NCBI GenBank assembly: GCA_020027205.1
Contig: JAHRAQ010000029.1
Location: forward strand, 1 to 64,000
Direction: 5' to 3'
DNA from: Nitrospirales bacterium
GTDB lineage: Bacteria > Nitrospirota > Nitrospiria > Nitrospirales > UBA8639
Length of the DNA stretch: 64,000 nucleotides
Shown here: piece by piece, positions 26,728 to 35,066 of the stretch
How the letters are laid out: each line of letters starts with the position of its first letter
How positions within the stretch are numbered: the stretch's first letter is position 1
Notes under the pieces: model-generated
The model's input: the letters and a program-made list of their open reading frames with translations, nothing else
Told to the model about the DNA's origin: nothing
Database searches by the model: none
Program-made: the position numbers and the translations under genes

Positions 26728-27435
26728 TTACAAGAAGTCGCCGGCGGACGGGTCTTCGTCCGTTTCGGAATGGGAGAACGGGCGCATCGAAGACATTTCC
26801 CGTGGATGGATGAGCGTGAGACAGCCGGCCGCGACCGGGTCTTTGTGAAACAACGCATACACCGAGAACACGTCGGGCGGCTCTTCGCCCGGTGTTGATG
26901 GAAACAGGACCGGCACTTCAATCCACGGCATCGGCGCGTCCAGACTGGCGAGACGCAGACGAACGGCCAGGAGCATGTCGCGGATACGGAGATCGCGTTC
27001 CTGCGGGTCCGCGGCCAGTGACCGGAGGATACTCTGTTCCCACAACCCTTTGGTCATCGCCACCGCCAGCCCGAACCCGACCTGTTCGGCCTCCGGCGTC
27101 ACATCCACCAGCACCCCGGCCTCGATGGCTTCCTGGCGCGACATCAGGTGACGGATCGACGCGCCGGCTTCCCCGTTTTCTCCTTTGACATCGGACGACG
27201 CCGCCCGGCGCACGGTGTCGGGCACCCCGGCGACGCCGCCTTCCAACGCCCCGGCGGAGTCCCGCTCCGTCGCACCGGAATCAACGGCATCCGGCGCGTC
27301 GCGGCCTGTGGCTTTGAGAATGCCCTGATACACGGCCCGCGCCGACTTCGACCACGCGGCATCGAAGGCCCGGCCCTGGAACGCCGCCTCGGCGGCGCGC
27401 TTTTCATCATGGGTTAAGGGACGAGACGCGCTCAT
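26728..27435 (-). CDS. Hypothetical protein, DUF6573-like C-terminal region
   Basis: A 235-residue soluble protein. The N-terminal half is low-complexity and Ala/Asp/Gly-rich. The second half has SRQEAIEAGVLVDVTPEAEQ, then VAMTKGLWEQS and IRDMLLAVRLRLAS, a pattern that resembles the DUF6573 family (ADG-x-LVDV, VAVT-x-x-LW, then a leucine-rich helix). The family has no known function. I chose the start at 27435 (MSASRPLTHDEK). It lies between the decayed restriction island and the Mrp-like operon, 78 bases downstream of the NuoM-like gene. Confidence 0.55.
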   Translation of the reverse strand: MSASRPLTHDEKRAAEAAFQGRAFDAAWSKSARAVYQGILKATGRDAPDAVDSGATERDSAGALEGGVAGVPDTVRRAASSDVKGENGEAGASIRHLMSRQEAIEAGVLVDVTPEAEQVGFGLAVAMTKGLWEQSILRSLAADPQERDLRIRDMLLAVRLRLASLDAPMPWIEVPVLFPSTPGEEPPDVFSVYALFHKDPVAAGCLTLIHPREMSSMRPFSHSETDEDPSAGDFL

Positions 27436-27513
27436 AGAAGAATACATAAGGTCGGATGGCGCACAAGTCAAGGGGCGGACAGGGCCGGATTGACGGAAAC
27501 ACCCCCGCGGGAT

Positions 27514-29025
27514 TCACGGCACGGGCAACGGTGGCGACACCGCAAGCGCCTCCCCGCCCATGTGTTGCAGAAGATGCGTGACGCTCGTGTCCATCATGGC
27601 CATCCACGGTCCCGGATACAATCCCACCCAGAGGATGAGCACGGCCAGCGGCACGACGGTGGCCATTTCCCTCGGCCCGACGTCACGCAACAGCGACGCG
27701 ACGTGCGTCCTGGGCCGGCCCATGGCCACGCGCTGCAACATCCAGAGCATGTACGCGGCGGCCAGCACAATGCCGCCCATGGCCAGCAGCACGGCCACAA
27801 AACTGTACGATGACGTCCCCACGAGCACCAGAAACTCGCCGGTAAAGTTACACGTGCCCGGCAACCCGAACGAGGCCGTGGCAAACAAACACAGCAGCGC
27901 GGCAAACCGCGGCATGGTGCGGTGCAAGCCGCCGTAGTCGTCGATGGCCCGGCTATGCGCGCGGTCGTAGAGTTGCCCGACCGCAAAAAACATGGCGCTC
28001 GTGGCGATGCCATGATTGAACATTTGCAAAATCGCGCCCTGAATGCCCTGACTGTTGAAGACAAAAATGCCCAGCGTCACAAAGCCCATGTGCGAAATGG
28101 ACGAATAGGCCACCAGTTTTTTGAGATCGCTCTGCGCCAGCGCCAGATAGCCGCCATACACAATGGCGACCACGGACCACCAGATTACGAACGGCGCAAA
28201 CGCCGCCGAAACGTCGGGGAACATCGGCAGGCAAAATCGCAACAACCCGTAGCCCCCCATCTTCAACAGTACGCCGGCCAGCAGCACGCTGCCGGCGGTC
28301 GGCGCTTCGGAATGCGCGTCGGGGAGCCAGGTGTGAAACGGCAGCATCGGCAGTTTCACGGCGAACGCCAGAAAGAACGCCAGAAAAATCCAGAACTGCG
28401 CCTCCGGCGAATAGGTGTTCCCGGCCAACGCCAGCATGTCGAACGTCCGCCCGCCCTCCAGATACAACCCCAGAATCCCGACCAACAGCAACAAACTCCC
28501 CGCCAGACTGTACAACACAAATTTCAGACCGGCCGCCAGCCGTTGCGGACCGCCCCACAGGACGATCATGAAATACATGGGAATCATCGTCAGTTCCCAC
28601 AGCATGAAAAAGAGAAACAGGTCCAGCGCGCTGAAGACCACCAGCATGGCCCCCTCGACAAACAGAATCAGCATCAGAAACGCCTTGACCCGCGTGGTGA
28701 TGGAACGCCAGGAACACAGCACGCACAGGGGGCACAACAGCGTCGTCAGCAGAATCAACAGGATGCTGATGCCGTCCACGCCCACGGCGTAGTCGATGTT
28801 GAAGGTGGGCATCCACGGCGCGCGTTCCACAAACTGCATCCCCGTCGCGGCGGGATCGAACCGAACCCAGAGCACGAGCGCCAGCGCCATGTCCGCCAGC
28901 GTCGCCGCCAGCGCCGTCCAGCGCAGCCACGCCTCATCGCGCCCGACGGCCAGCGCCGCCATCCCCAGAAACGGCACGGCGATCATCCAGGAGAGCAGAT
29001 GGTCTGTAAAGACGGCGTTCATCAT
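27514..29025 (-). CDS. NuoM-like proton/sodium-translocating subunit
   Basis: A 503-residue membrane protein with about 14 helices, of the NuoM/MrpD antiporter-like family. The key ion-path residues are present: Glu in MLWELTMIPMYFM, Lys in FAVKLPMLPFHTWLPDAHSEA, Lys in SVLLAGVLLKMGGYGLLRF, and Lys in QSDLKKLVAYSSISHMGF. By sequence it is nearer to NuoM of complex I than to MrpD. It is the last gene of the mrpE-to-nuoM run, 31 bases after the NuoL-like gene. No nuo catalytic subunit is nearby, so it is more likely part of the Mrp-like assembly than of a standard complex I; a spare NuoM for complex I elsewhere is possible. Confidence 0.85.
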   Translation of the reverse strand: MMNAVFTDHLLSWMIAVPFLGMAALAVGRDEAWLRWTALAATLADMALALVLWVRFDPAATGMQFVERAPWMPTFNIDYAVGVDGISILLILLTTLLCPLCVLCSWRSITTRVKAFLMLILFVEGAMLVVFSALDLFLFFMLWELTMIPMYFMIVLWGGPQRLAAGLKFVLYSLAGSLLLLVGILGLYLEGGRTFDMLALAGNTYSPEAQFWIFLAFFLAFAVKLPMLPFHTWLPDAHSEAPTAGSVLLAGVLLKMGGYGLLRFCLPMFPDVSAAFAPFVIWWSVVAIVYGGYLALAQSDLKKLVAYSSISHMGFVTLGIFVFNSQGIQGAILQMFNHGIATSAMFFAVGQLYDRAHSRAIDDYGGLHRTMPRFAALLCLFATASFGLPGTCNFTGEFLVLVGTSSYSFVAVLLAMGGIVLAAAYMLWMLQRVAMGRPRTHVASLLRDVGPREMATVVPLAVLILWVGLYPGPWMAMMDTSVTHLLQHMGGEALAVSPPLPVP

Positions 29026-29056
29026 TCACGCGGCGCGACAGAGGGCACCGGCATCA

Positions 29057-31156
29057 TCAGGGCGCAAACCAGTAGAACAGGCCGATGGCAAGAATCAACC
29101 AGAAGATCATCACGAGCACATGGTATTGCAACATGCGCGGCTTCGCGTTCCACACCGGATACTCCACGGCCCCGGCCTCGAACCCACCGCGCTCGACCGG
29201 CGCGCCGCGCCCGCGCATCTCAATGTGTTGCCGGAGCCGGCGCGCCGCGCCCACCGTGTACGACCCCATGCCGGTCCCGACGCGCTCCACGCCGCCGACG
29301 TCCATCACCTGCCACAGCCAGCGGCTCAACGTGACGGACACCCGCGCCGTGCCCGTGACCACGCGGTCGATGCAGCCAAGATCAATCGTCTTCCACAACC
29401 AGTCGGCCCACCGCAACATCGGCCGCACCGCGCAGACCTCGTAGAGTTCGTCCGCGTATCCCTTGTTCAGACACCACACGTACACCCGCCGGCCCCACGC
29501 CGACTGTCCGGGCGACCACCGGCCGGGATTGACGTGCAGCAGATACGCCGCGGCCCACCCGGCCACCGCCGCCGCCAGCGGCAGGATGATCCACGACGAC
29601 GTCCACCACGACATCGCATCGGCGGCGACCACCGGCAGCCCCGCGCCGGACACCCCTGCCGCCGGCGCCAGAAAATTCGCAAACCACGTCCACAGCGCCG
29701 CCAGCGCAACGCCCGCCGCCACGATGCCCGCCGTCACCACCGGCACATGAAACGGCGACCACACCCTCGGCCGCAGGCGCGCGGCGGCGCCGGCGGCGCC
29801 GGCGACCGGGTCATCCTGAAACAACGCGACCACGCCGCGAAAGATCGCCATGGCCGTCACAAACACCGTGAGCAACCCCAGCGTCCAAAACACCACGCGC
29901 GCCGGCGCCGACGACGACACGGTCCACAACCGTTCATACGGCCCGGAAAAAATCACCAGCGGCGGCAGGCAGGCCAGCGTCAGCGCACCCAGACACAACG
30001 CGCCGCGCGCGCGCACGCCGGCGCCGACCCGGCGGTCGACCATGGCCGCCGCCGGCCCGCGCGTCTGCGTGTCCAGCAGCGCGTTCCCCGTCGACAAAAA
30101 TAAAAACACGCGCAAACACCCATGCGCCAGCACGTGAAAGATCGCCGCGACAAAGGCGCCCACGCCGCAGGCCAGCGTCATAAATCCCAGTTGGCTGATC
30201 GTGGAATAGGCCAGGATGCGTTTAATATCGGTCTGCGTGAGGGCCACCACGGCGGCACACAGCGCGGTGACGCCGCCGATGACCGCGATCACCGTCATCG
30301 CCGCGGGCGCCGCCGCCACCAGCGGACTCACGCGCACCAGCAGAAACGGCCCGGCGTTCGCCATGGTGATGGTCAGCGCGGACACCGGCGTCGGAGCCTC
30401 CATCGCAAACGGCAGCCACACGTGGAAAGGAATCTGCGCCGACTTGCCCGCGACGCCCGTGAACACCAACAGCGTAATCAGCGTCACCGTCCGCACCGGC
30501 CAGTCCGCGCCCGCCCACCCCAGCAGGTTCACGGTCTGCCCGCTCATGTCCCCGGCCCGCGCCAGAATCTCCTGAATGTCCAGCGTCCCGAACGTGACAA
30601 ACGTCAGAATCACCCCCAGCCCCAGCCCGACGTCCGCCACGGCGTTCGTCAAAAACGCCCTGGTCGCCGCCCGGCCGGCGGACGGCCGCTCCGCCCAGTG
30701 CCCGATCAGGAGATACGAACAGAACCCCATGATCTCCCACATGATGTAGAGCAGCAACAGGTTGTTGCTCATCACCACCATGATCATCGCAAACGTGAAC
30801 AACGCGGTCACGGCAAAGAACCGGCCGTATCGCGGATCGCCGGTCATGTACCGGGACGAATACACATGCACGACGCCGCTCACCCCCGTGATCAGCGGCA
30901 GCATCAGCACGGTGAGTTGATCCACGTACAGACCGAGATCGATGACCAGGCCGCCGGACTGCATGAACCGATAGAGCGGCACAGAGAACGGCCCGTGGCG
31001 CATCACCTCGATGAACGCGCCGACGGACAACGCAAACGACAGCCCGACGGCGGGCGCCGCCACCCTGTGGCCGGCGGCCCCGATGCGCCGCCCGCCCAAC
31101 GCGAGCAAGAGAAACGCCGCCAGCGGCAACAGCGGAATCAGGAGATACACGGACAT
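29057..31156 (-). CDS. NuoL/MrpA-like subunit with altered ion-path residues
   Basis: A 699-residue membrane protein of the NuoL/MrpA family. Conserved parts are LLYIMWEIMGFCSYLLIGHW (Glu), VAGKSAQIPFHVWLPFAMEAP (Lys) and TQTDIKRILAYSTISQLGFMT (Lys). Two positions deviate. Where NuoL has SALIHAATM with a conserved His, this protein has SALTITMANAG; and where NuoL has HAFFKALLFL, it has HGCLRVFLFL, an Arg in place of the Lys. The C-terminus has the long amphipathic stretch and final helix of NuoL (LQYHVLVMIFWLILAIGLFY). It stands in place of MrpA together with the DUF4040 gene. The ATG at 31156 (MSVYLLIPLLP) is the preferred start. Confidence 0.82.
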   Translation of the reverse strand: MSVYLLIPLLPLAAFLLLALGGRRIGAAGHRVAAPAVGLSFALSVGAFIEVMRHGPFSVPLYRFMQSGGLVIDLGLYVDQLTVLMLPLITGVSGVVHVYSSRYMTGDPRYGRFFAVTALFTFAMIMVVMSNNLLLLYIMWEIMGFCSYLLIGHWAERPSAGRAATRAFLTNAVADVGLGLGVILTFVTFGTLDIQEILARAGDMSGQTVNLLGWAGADWPVRTVTLITLLVFTGVAGKSAQIPFHVWLPFAMEAPTPVSALTITMANAGPFLLVRVSPLVAAAPAAMTVIAVIGGVTALCAAVVALTQTDIKRILAYSTISQLGFMTLACGVGAFVAAIFHVLAHGCLRVFLFLSTGNALLDTQTRGPAAAMVDRRVGAGVRARGALCLGALTLACLPPLVIFSGPYERLWTVSSSAPARVVFWTLGLLTVFVTAMAIFRGVVALFQDDPVAGAAGAAARLRPRVWSPFHVPVVTAGIVAAGVALAALWTWFANFLAPAAGVSGAGLPVVAADAMSWWTSSWIILPLAAAVAGWAAAYLLHVNPGRWSPGQSAWGRRVYVWCLNKGYADELYEVCAVRPMLRWADWLWKTIDLGCIDRVVTGTARVSVTLSRWLWQVMDVGGVERVGTGMGSYTVGAARRLRQHIEMRGRGAPVERGGFEAGAVEYPVWNAKPRMLQYHVLVMIFWLILAIGLFYWFAP

Positions 31157-31180
31157 CGACACTCCCCGCACAACGGCACG

Positions 31181-32653
31181 CTACAGCCCGGCCGGCACCA
31201 CGACGGTGCGCAACACGCTGACCAACGGATCGCTCGCCACGCCCAGCAGGATGGCGGCGGCGGACAGCACGCCCACGCTGACCTTAAGCGACCACGGCAC
31301 CACGGGCCGCGGGTCCGTCGCCGACGGCCGCCCCGCGTCCCGAAAGATGCGTTCGAAGATTCGGAAAAAATACGCCAGCGTCACGAGCGTGGTCAGGACC
31401 ACCGCGCCGACGGCGACGTAATCCTGCGCTTCGAGCGCGCCGAGCATGATGTACCATTTGCCGAAAAATCCGCCCGTCGGGGGAAAGCCGACCATGGCCA
31501 TGGCCATCACAATCAGCGCGCCCATCAGCCACGGATCCCCCGCGCGCAACCGGCCAAGGTCTTCCAGCCGGCGCACGCCATACTGCGTGACCACCACGCC
31601 GGCCAGACAAAACAGCGCGGCTTGCATCACCATGTCATTGATCAAATACAACACGCCGCCGGCAAACCCCGTCGGATTGCCCAGGCTGACGCCGATGAGA
31701 ATCAGCCCGATGTGCGAAATGCCCCCATAGGCGAACATGCGTTTAATGTCCGATTGCGCCAGCGCCAGCAACGAGCCGGCCACCGCCGCAATGGCGCCCA
31801 GTTCCTCCAGCAGCGTCAGTACCGGCACATGTTCAATTTCCGCGGTCGGGCCGACCACCCAGAACATAATGCGCGTCCACGCGAGCACCGCCACCTTGGT
31901 CGACAACGACGCGAGGAACGGCGACACGGAATCCGGCGCGTAGGTGTAGGCGTCGGGCAGCCAACTGTGCAGCGGCATGAGGGCCATTTTAATGCCCAGG
32001 CCGAGGAACATAAAAATCAACCCGCCGACGATGGCTTTGGAGGTAATCAACGCGGGCACGCGTTCCGCCAGGTCCATCATGTTCAGCGTGCCCGTCGCCG
32101 CGTAAAAGTACGCCACCCCCAGCAGATACAGCGCGGACCCCATCGTGCCCAGCATGAGATAACGAAAGGCGGACACCAGCGCCCGGCCGCCGGCAACGCC
32201 GACCAGGGCATACGCGGACAACGCGGCGACTTCCAGAAACACGAACACGTTAAATAAATCCGCGGCAAAGACAATGCCCGTCAGCCCGGACAGCAACAGC
32301 AGGATCAACGTGTAATACGGCGCCTCCCGCCCGGCCAGCGACGGCGGCGTGGTCGGCCCCGCATGAATCATGGCAATCAACGCGAGAAAGCCGACGGTCG
32401 CCATGACGAGACAGGCCAGCCCGTCATTCACCCATTCCACGCCGATGGGCGCCGCCCAGCCTCCAAAGTCGTATCGAGTCGTGCCATGCCGCAACACCAC
32501 CGCGACGTTGACCAGAGCCAGTACGAACATGCCGGCCACCGCCGCCAGCGCCAGAGGCCGGCACCACGCGCGACGGGCCAGTCCGACCATGGGCAACACG
32601 AGGGCCGTCAGAAAGGGCAGCAGAAACAACAGAACAGGCAGGTGACGACTCAT
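31181..32653 (-). CDS. mrpD: Mrp antiporter subunit D
   Basis: A 490-residue membrane protein with about 14 helices, of the MrpD/MnhD family that carries the cation path of the Mrp Na+/H+ antiporter. Visible signatures are LFNVFVFLEVAALSAYALVG (Glu), GLGIKMALMPLHSWLPDAYTY (Lys) and AQSDIKRMFAYGGISHIGLI. The TYAPDSVSPFLAS loop is characteristic of MrpD as opposed to NuoM. The ATG at 32653 overlaps the mrpC stop by 4 bases, showing translational coupling; the frame open further upstream overlaps mrpC and is not used. The NuoL-like gene follows after 24 bases. Confidence 0.9.
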   Translation of the reverse strand: MSRHLPVLLFLLPFLTALVLPMVGLARRAWCRPLALAAVAGMFVLALVNVAVVLRHGTTRYDFGGWAAPIGVEWVNDGLACLVMATVGFLALIAMIHAGPTTPPSLAGREAPYYTLILLLLSGLTGIVFAADLFNVFVFLEVAALSAYALVGVAGGRALVSAFRYLMLGTMGSALYLLGVAYFYAATGTLNMMDLAERVPALITSKAIVGGLIFMFLGLGIKMALMPLHSWLPDAYTYAPDSVSPFLASLSTKVAVLAWTRIMFWVVGPTAEIEHVPVLTLLEELGAIAAVAGSLLALAQSDIKRMFAYGGISHIGLILIGVSLGNPTGFAGGVLYLINDMVMQAALFCLAGVVVTQYGVRRLEDLGRLRAGDPWLMGALIVMAMAMVGFPPTGGFFGKWYIMLGALEAQDYVAVGAVVLTTLVTLAYFFRIFERIFRDAGRPSATDPRPVVPWSLKVSVGVLSAAAILLGVASDPLVSVLRTVVVPAGL

Positions 32654-33027
32654 TCCATCCTTTTCAGAATTTCCTCTTCGTCCAGCGTGCCGTATGTCCG
32701 ATACATCGCCGTGATCAACGCCAGCGAAACGCCCAGCGTCGCGACCTGCACCACGACCGCCGTCAGCGTCAAGACGTGCGGCAGGGGATTGGCATACTCG
32801 ACCGCCCGAACGGGGTCCGCGCCGGGCAGGAGGACGGGCACCGTGGCGCCCGATTTCGCGCTGACCGCGATCAGGAAAAACAGCACGCTGGTTTGCACGA
32901 TGTAGAGACCGATGAGTTGTTTGACGAGATTGCGGGTCGTCACCATGATGGAGAAACTCCACAGAAACAACACGACGAACGCCAGAAAATTCGGCCGCAG
33001 CAGCCAAGCTTCAAGGAGTTCCAGCAT
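32650..33027 (-). CDS. mrpC: Mrp antiporter subunit C (NuoK-like)
   Basis: A 125-residue protein with three membrane segments, homologous to NuoK. Typical features are NLVKQLIGLYIVQTSVLFFL with the buried polar positions, NPLPHVLTLTAVVVQVATLGVSLALI, and a short acidic tail (DEEEILKRME). It overlaps mrpB by 17 bases upstream and mrpD by 4 bases downstream. The length is normal for MrpC. In Mrp complexes this subunit packs between the MrpA C-terminal part and MrpD. Confidence 0.88.
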   Translation of the reverse strand: MLELLEAWLLRPNFLAFVVLFLWSFSIMVTTRNLVKQLIGLYIVQTSVLFFLIAVSAKSGATVPVLLPGADPVRAVEYANPLPHVLTLTAVVVQVATLGVSLALITAMYRTYGTLDEEEILKRME

Positions 33028-33469
33028 GAACGTCCTCGTCTTCGGTCTCGACCGACAAACTGAACATAATGGAGACGGCCGTCACCGCCACGTCCACCGC
33101 CACCCCGATTTGCGCGAGCAGAATCCCCAGATACCGGCGCGCGGCGTCGTCAAGGCCGGGAACATCGAGCGCGGCATAATTCAGAAACTCTCCTCCCCCG
33201 ATCAAACACAGGCCGCCGACGCCCGCAAAAATCAACAACCCCAGCCCGTCGCCATGCAGCACCGTTCTCGCCAACCGGCTGGAAGACGCATCATGGCCGA
33301 AAATGAGAATGGAAACGATCATGCTCGTCCCAAAAATGACCCCGCCGACAAAGCCCCCGCCGGGGCCGTACTGCCCGAAGAACAACACGTACAATCCGAA
33401 CAGTTGCGTCAGGGGAATCAGCACGCGCCCCAGTGTGAGCACCGGCACGCTGTCGTAGACGTGAATCAC
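33011..33469 (-). CDS. mrpB: Mrp antiporter subunit B
   Basis: A 152-residue protein with four membrane segments in the MnhB/MrpB family. The signature GQYGPGGGFVGGVIFGTSMI is present near residues 32-51, with LIPLTQLFGLYVLFFG before it. It overlaps the DUF4040 gene upstream by 4 bases and mrpC downstream by 17 bases. In many Mrp systems the equivalent of this gene follows, or is fused to, the C-terminal domain of MrpA; here that domain is a separate gene. Confidence 0.88.
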   Translation of the reverse strand: MIHVYDSVPVLTLGRVLIPLTQLFGLYVLFFGQYGPGGGFVGGVIFGTSMIVSILIFGHDASSSRLARTVLHGDGLGLLIFAGVGGLCLIGGGEFLNYAALDVPGLDDAARRYLGILLAQIGVAVDVAVTAVSIMFSLSVETEDEDVHAGTP

Positions 33470-33996
33470 GTCCGGCGCCTCCGCAGCAACAGCGCGCAGG
33501 CCATCCCGGACGTAAAGATCACGACGGTTTCGATGAGCGTATCGAACGCGCGGTAATCCATCAGCACCGACGTCACGACGTTGGGCGTCCGCATGTCCCG
33601 CAAACTGTTTTCCAGATAAAAGGGAGACACATGCTGGCTGGCCGGAGACACCGGATCGCCGAATTCGGGAAGATCGCTGGCCGCATACAACAGCAAAACG
33701 CCCAGCAGCGGCAGGCCGATCAACGCCGGCCAGGAAAACGGCTCGCGATCAATGCGCGCGTCCCTGGGCGCCGTGCCGAACAGCGTCAGCAAAAACAACA
33801 CCGTCGCCAACCCGGCACCGACGACCGCTTCCACAAAGGCCACGTCCACGGCGCCGAGCCACGCCCACGCCAACGCCAGAAAGAAACTGTAGGACCCCAG
33901 CAGAAACACCGCCGACACCAGGTCTTTCACCAGCGTGGCGCCGGCCGCCGTGATGATCAGCAGCAGCAACAGCGGGATTTCAAACGAGAACGTCAT
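33466..33996 (-). CDS. DUF4040 (MbhD/MbhE-like) Mrp subunit, equivalent to MrpA C-terminus
   Basis: A 176-residue membrane protein with about five helices. The first half, with ATLVKDLVSAVFLLGSYSFF and DVAFVEAVVGAGLATVLFLL, is the MbhD/DUF4040 type (NuoJ-like). The second half, with RDMRTPNVVTSVLMDYRAFD and ETVVIFTSGMACALLL, is the MbhE type. Together they correspond to the C-terminal region of a full-length MrpA. It overlaps mrpG and mrpB by 4 bases each. With the NuoL-like gene at 29057-31156 it makes up a split MrpA. Confidence 0.82.
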   Translation of the reverse strand: MTFSFEIPLLLLLIITAAGATLVKDLVSAVFLLGSYSFFLALAWAWLGAVDVAFVEAVVGAGLATVLFLLTLFGTAPRDARIDREPFSWPALIGLPLLGVLLLYAASDLPEFGDPVSPASQHVSPFYLENSLRDMRTPNVVTSVLMDYRAFDTLIETVVIFTSGMACALLLRRRRT

Positions 33997-34310
33997 GGGG
34001 ACTTTCTGACCCAGGGCGTCAGCCCCGAACGCAACGCCGCTCGAACCGTGGCATGGGTAATGACGGGATTGAGCAGATAAATCAACCCGAGCACCGCCAG
34101 AATTTTGAACAGGTTCACGCCGACGCCCTGGTACAATGCCAACCCCGACAGAACCAGCAGCGCCCCCAGGGAATCCGTCAGCGAGAGGGCATGAGAGCGG
34201 GCAAACACATCGGGCAGGCGCACCATGCCGATCGCCGCCACGACCAGAAAAAACACGCCGGCCAGCACAAGCGCCACGGCCGTCAGGGACATCACAGACA
34301 TCACAGACAT
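33993..34310 (-). CDS. mrpG: Mrp antiporter subunit G
   Basis: A 105-residue protein with three membrane helices of the MnhG family. It shows VLAGVFFLVVAAIGMVRLPDVFARSHA (the family has the same GxxRLPDxxxRxHA phrase), SLGALLVLSGLALY and VLGLIYLLNPVITHA. It directly abuts mrpF (no gap) and overlaps the DUF4040 gene by 4 bases. The N-terminus contains repeated MSV residues from the 9-base repeat in the DNA, so the true start may be any of three closely spaced ATGs. Confidence 0.88.
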   Translation of the reverse strand: MSVMSVMSLTAVALVLAGVFFLVVAAIGMVRLPDVFARSHALSLTDSLGALLVLSGLALYQGVGVNLFKILAVLGLIYLLNPVITHATVRAALRSGLTPWVRKSP

Positions 34311-34577
34311 TTACGCGCGACCCCGCTGTTCCAGAAATTTGGCAATGGCCAGGGCACCGACCACGTTCAACAGCGCGTAGCCCGTGGCAATATCCACGAA
34401 CATATCCACCCGTTCATACACGGTGCCGATGACCACCATCAGAATAATGGCCTTCGTCGAAATCCCGTTCAGCCCCAGCACCCGGTCAAACAGCGTGGGG
34501 CCGCGGAGCACGCGATACAAATACACCAGAATCAGGATGACCAGGGCGATGAGGACAAAGAGAAAAAACGTTTTCAT
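34311..34577 (-). CDS. mrpF: Mrp antiporter subunit F
   Basis: An 88-residue protein with three membrane helices of the MnhF/PhaF family. The typical stretch YRVLRGPTLFDRVLGLNGIS is followed by a membrane segment and VGALAIAKFLEQRG at the end. It overlaps mrpE by 4 bases and is followed immediately by mrpG. The length is normal. Confidence 0.88.
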   Translation of the reverse strand: MKTFFLFVLIALVILILVYLYRVLRGPTLFDRVLGLNGISTKAIILMVVIGTVYERVDMFVDIATGYALLNVVGALAIAKFLEQRGRA

Positions 34578-35065
34578 GCCGCCGTGTCCCGCCGGAACAG
34601 CCGGTTAATGTTGCGCTCAAGCCGTTGCGACGTCAGATCATAAGCGGCCTCGTCGTCAATGGTATGCACGACGAGTTCCCCGGGCCGCGCTTCCGCCGTG
34701 ATGGTCCCCGGCGTGAGCGTGACGGAATTGCCCAGCAGGGACACCCCCACCTGATCCCGCAGGTTGGTTCGATAGTGAATCAGTCTTGGCGCAATCGGCA
34801 TCGAAGGACGAAGAATGAGCGCCGTCAGATGCAGTCCGCTCACCATGATTCGACTCAACAGCCAGGGAAGATACCACAACAGGCCGACCACGGGAACGTG
34901 CCGGGCATAGGAATCGGCGCGGCCGGCATTCAACCATGCCACGACGCACGCCGCCGCCAGCCCAAGCCCCACGTGGAACGGATGATCCACGCCGGTCAGC
35001 AGCAGCCACACGACAAACAGCGCGCCGACTTTCAGGGCCATGCCTTGAAACGATTTCATCGTCAT
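34574..35065 (-). CDS. mrpE: Mrp antiporter subunit E
   Basis: A 163-residue protein of the MnhE family with two or three N-terminal membrane segments and a cytoplasmic domain. Signature parts are LLWYLPWLLSRIMVSGLHL, GVSLLGNSVTLTPGTI and ERNINRLFRR. The ATG at 35065 lies 1 base after the stop of the htrA gene, so transcription and perhaps translation are linked to it; the frame open upstream overlaps htrA. It is the first gene of the mrp run in the transcription direction. Confidence 0.88.
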   Translation of the reverse strand: MTMKSFQGMALKVGALFVVWLLLTGVDHPFHVGLGLAAACVVAWLNAGRADSYARHVPVVGLLWYLPWLLSRIMVSGLHLTALILRPSMPIAPRLIHYRTNLRDQVGVSLLGNSVTLTPGTITAEARPGELVVHTIDDEAAYDLTSQRLERNINRLFRRDTAA

Positions 35066-35066
35066 G

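Noticed and set aside
27514-31156. NuoL- and NuoM-like genes as part of a complex I operon
   Set aside because: No nuoA-K or catalytic subunit lies nearby and the genes follow mrpEFG-BCD with tight spacing, so a Mrp-like assembly fits better.
30122-32257. A 711-codon open frame antisense to the NuoL-like and mrpD genes
   Set aside because: Complement of hydrophobic membrane-protein codons, giving an implausible His/Arg/Gln-rich product.
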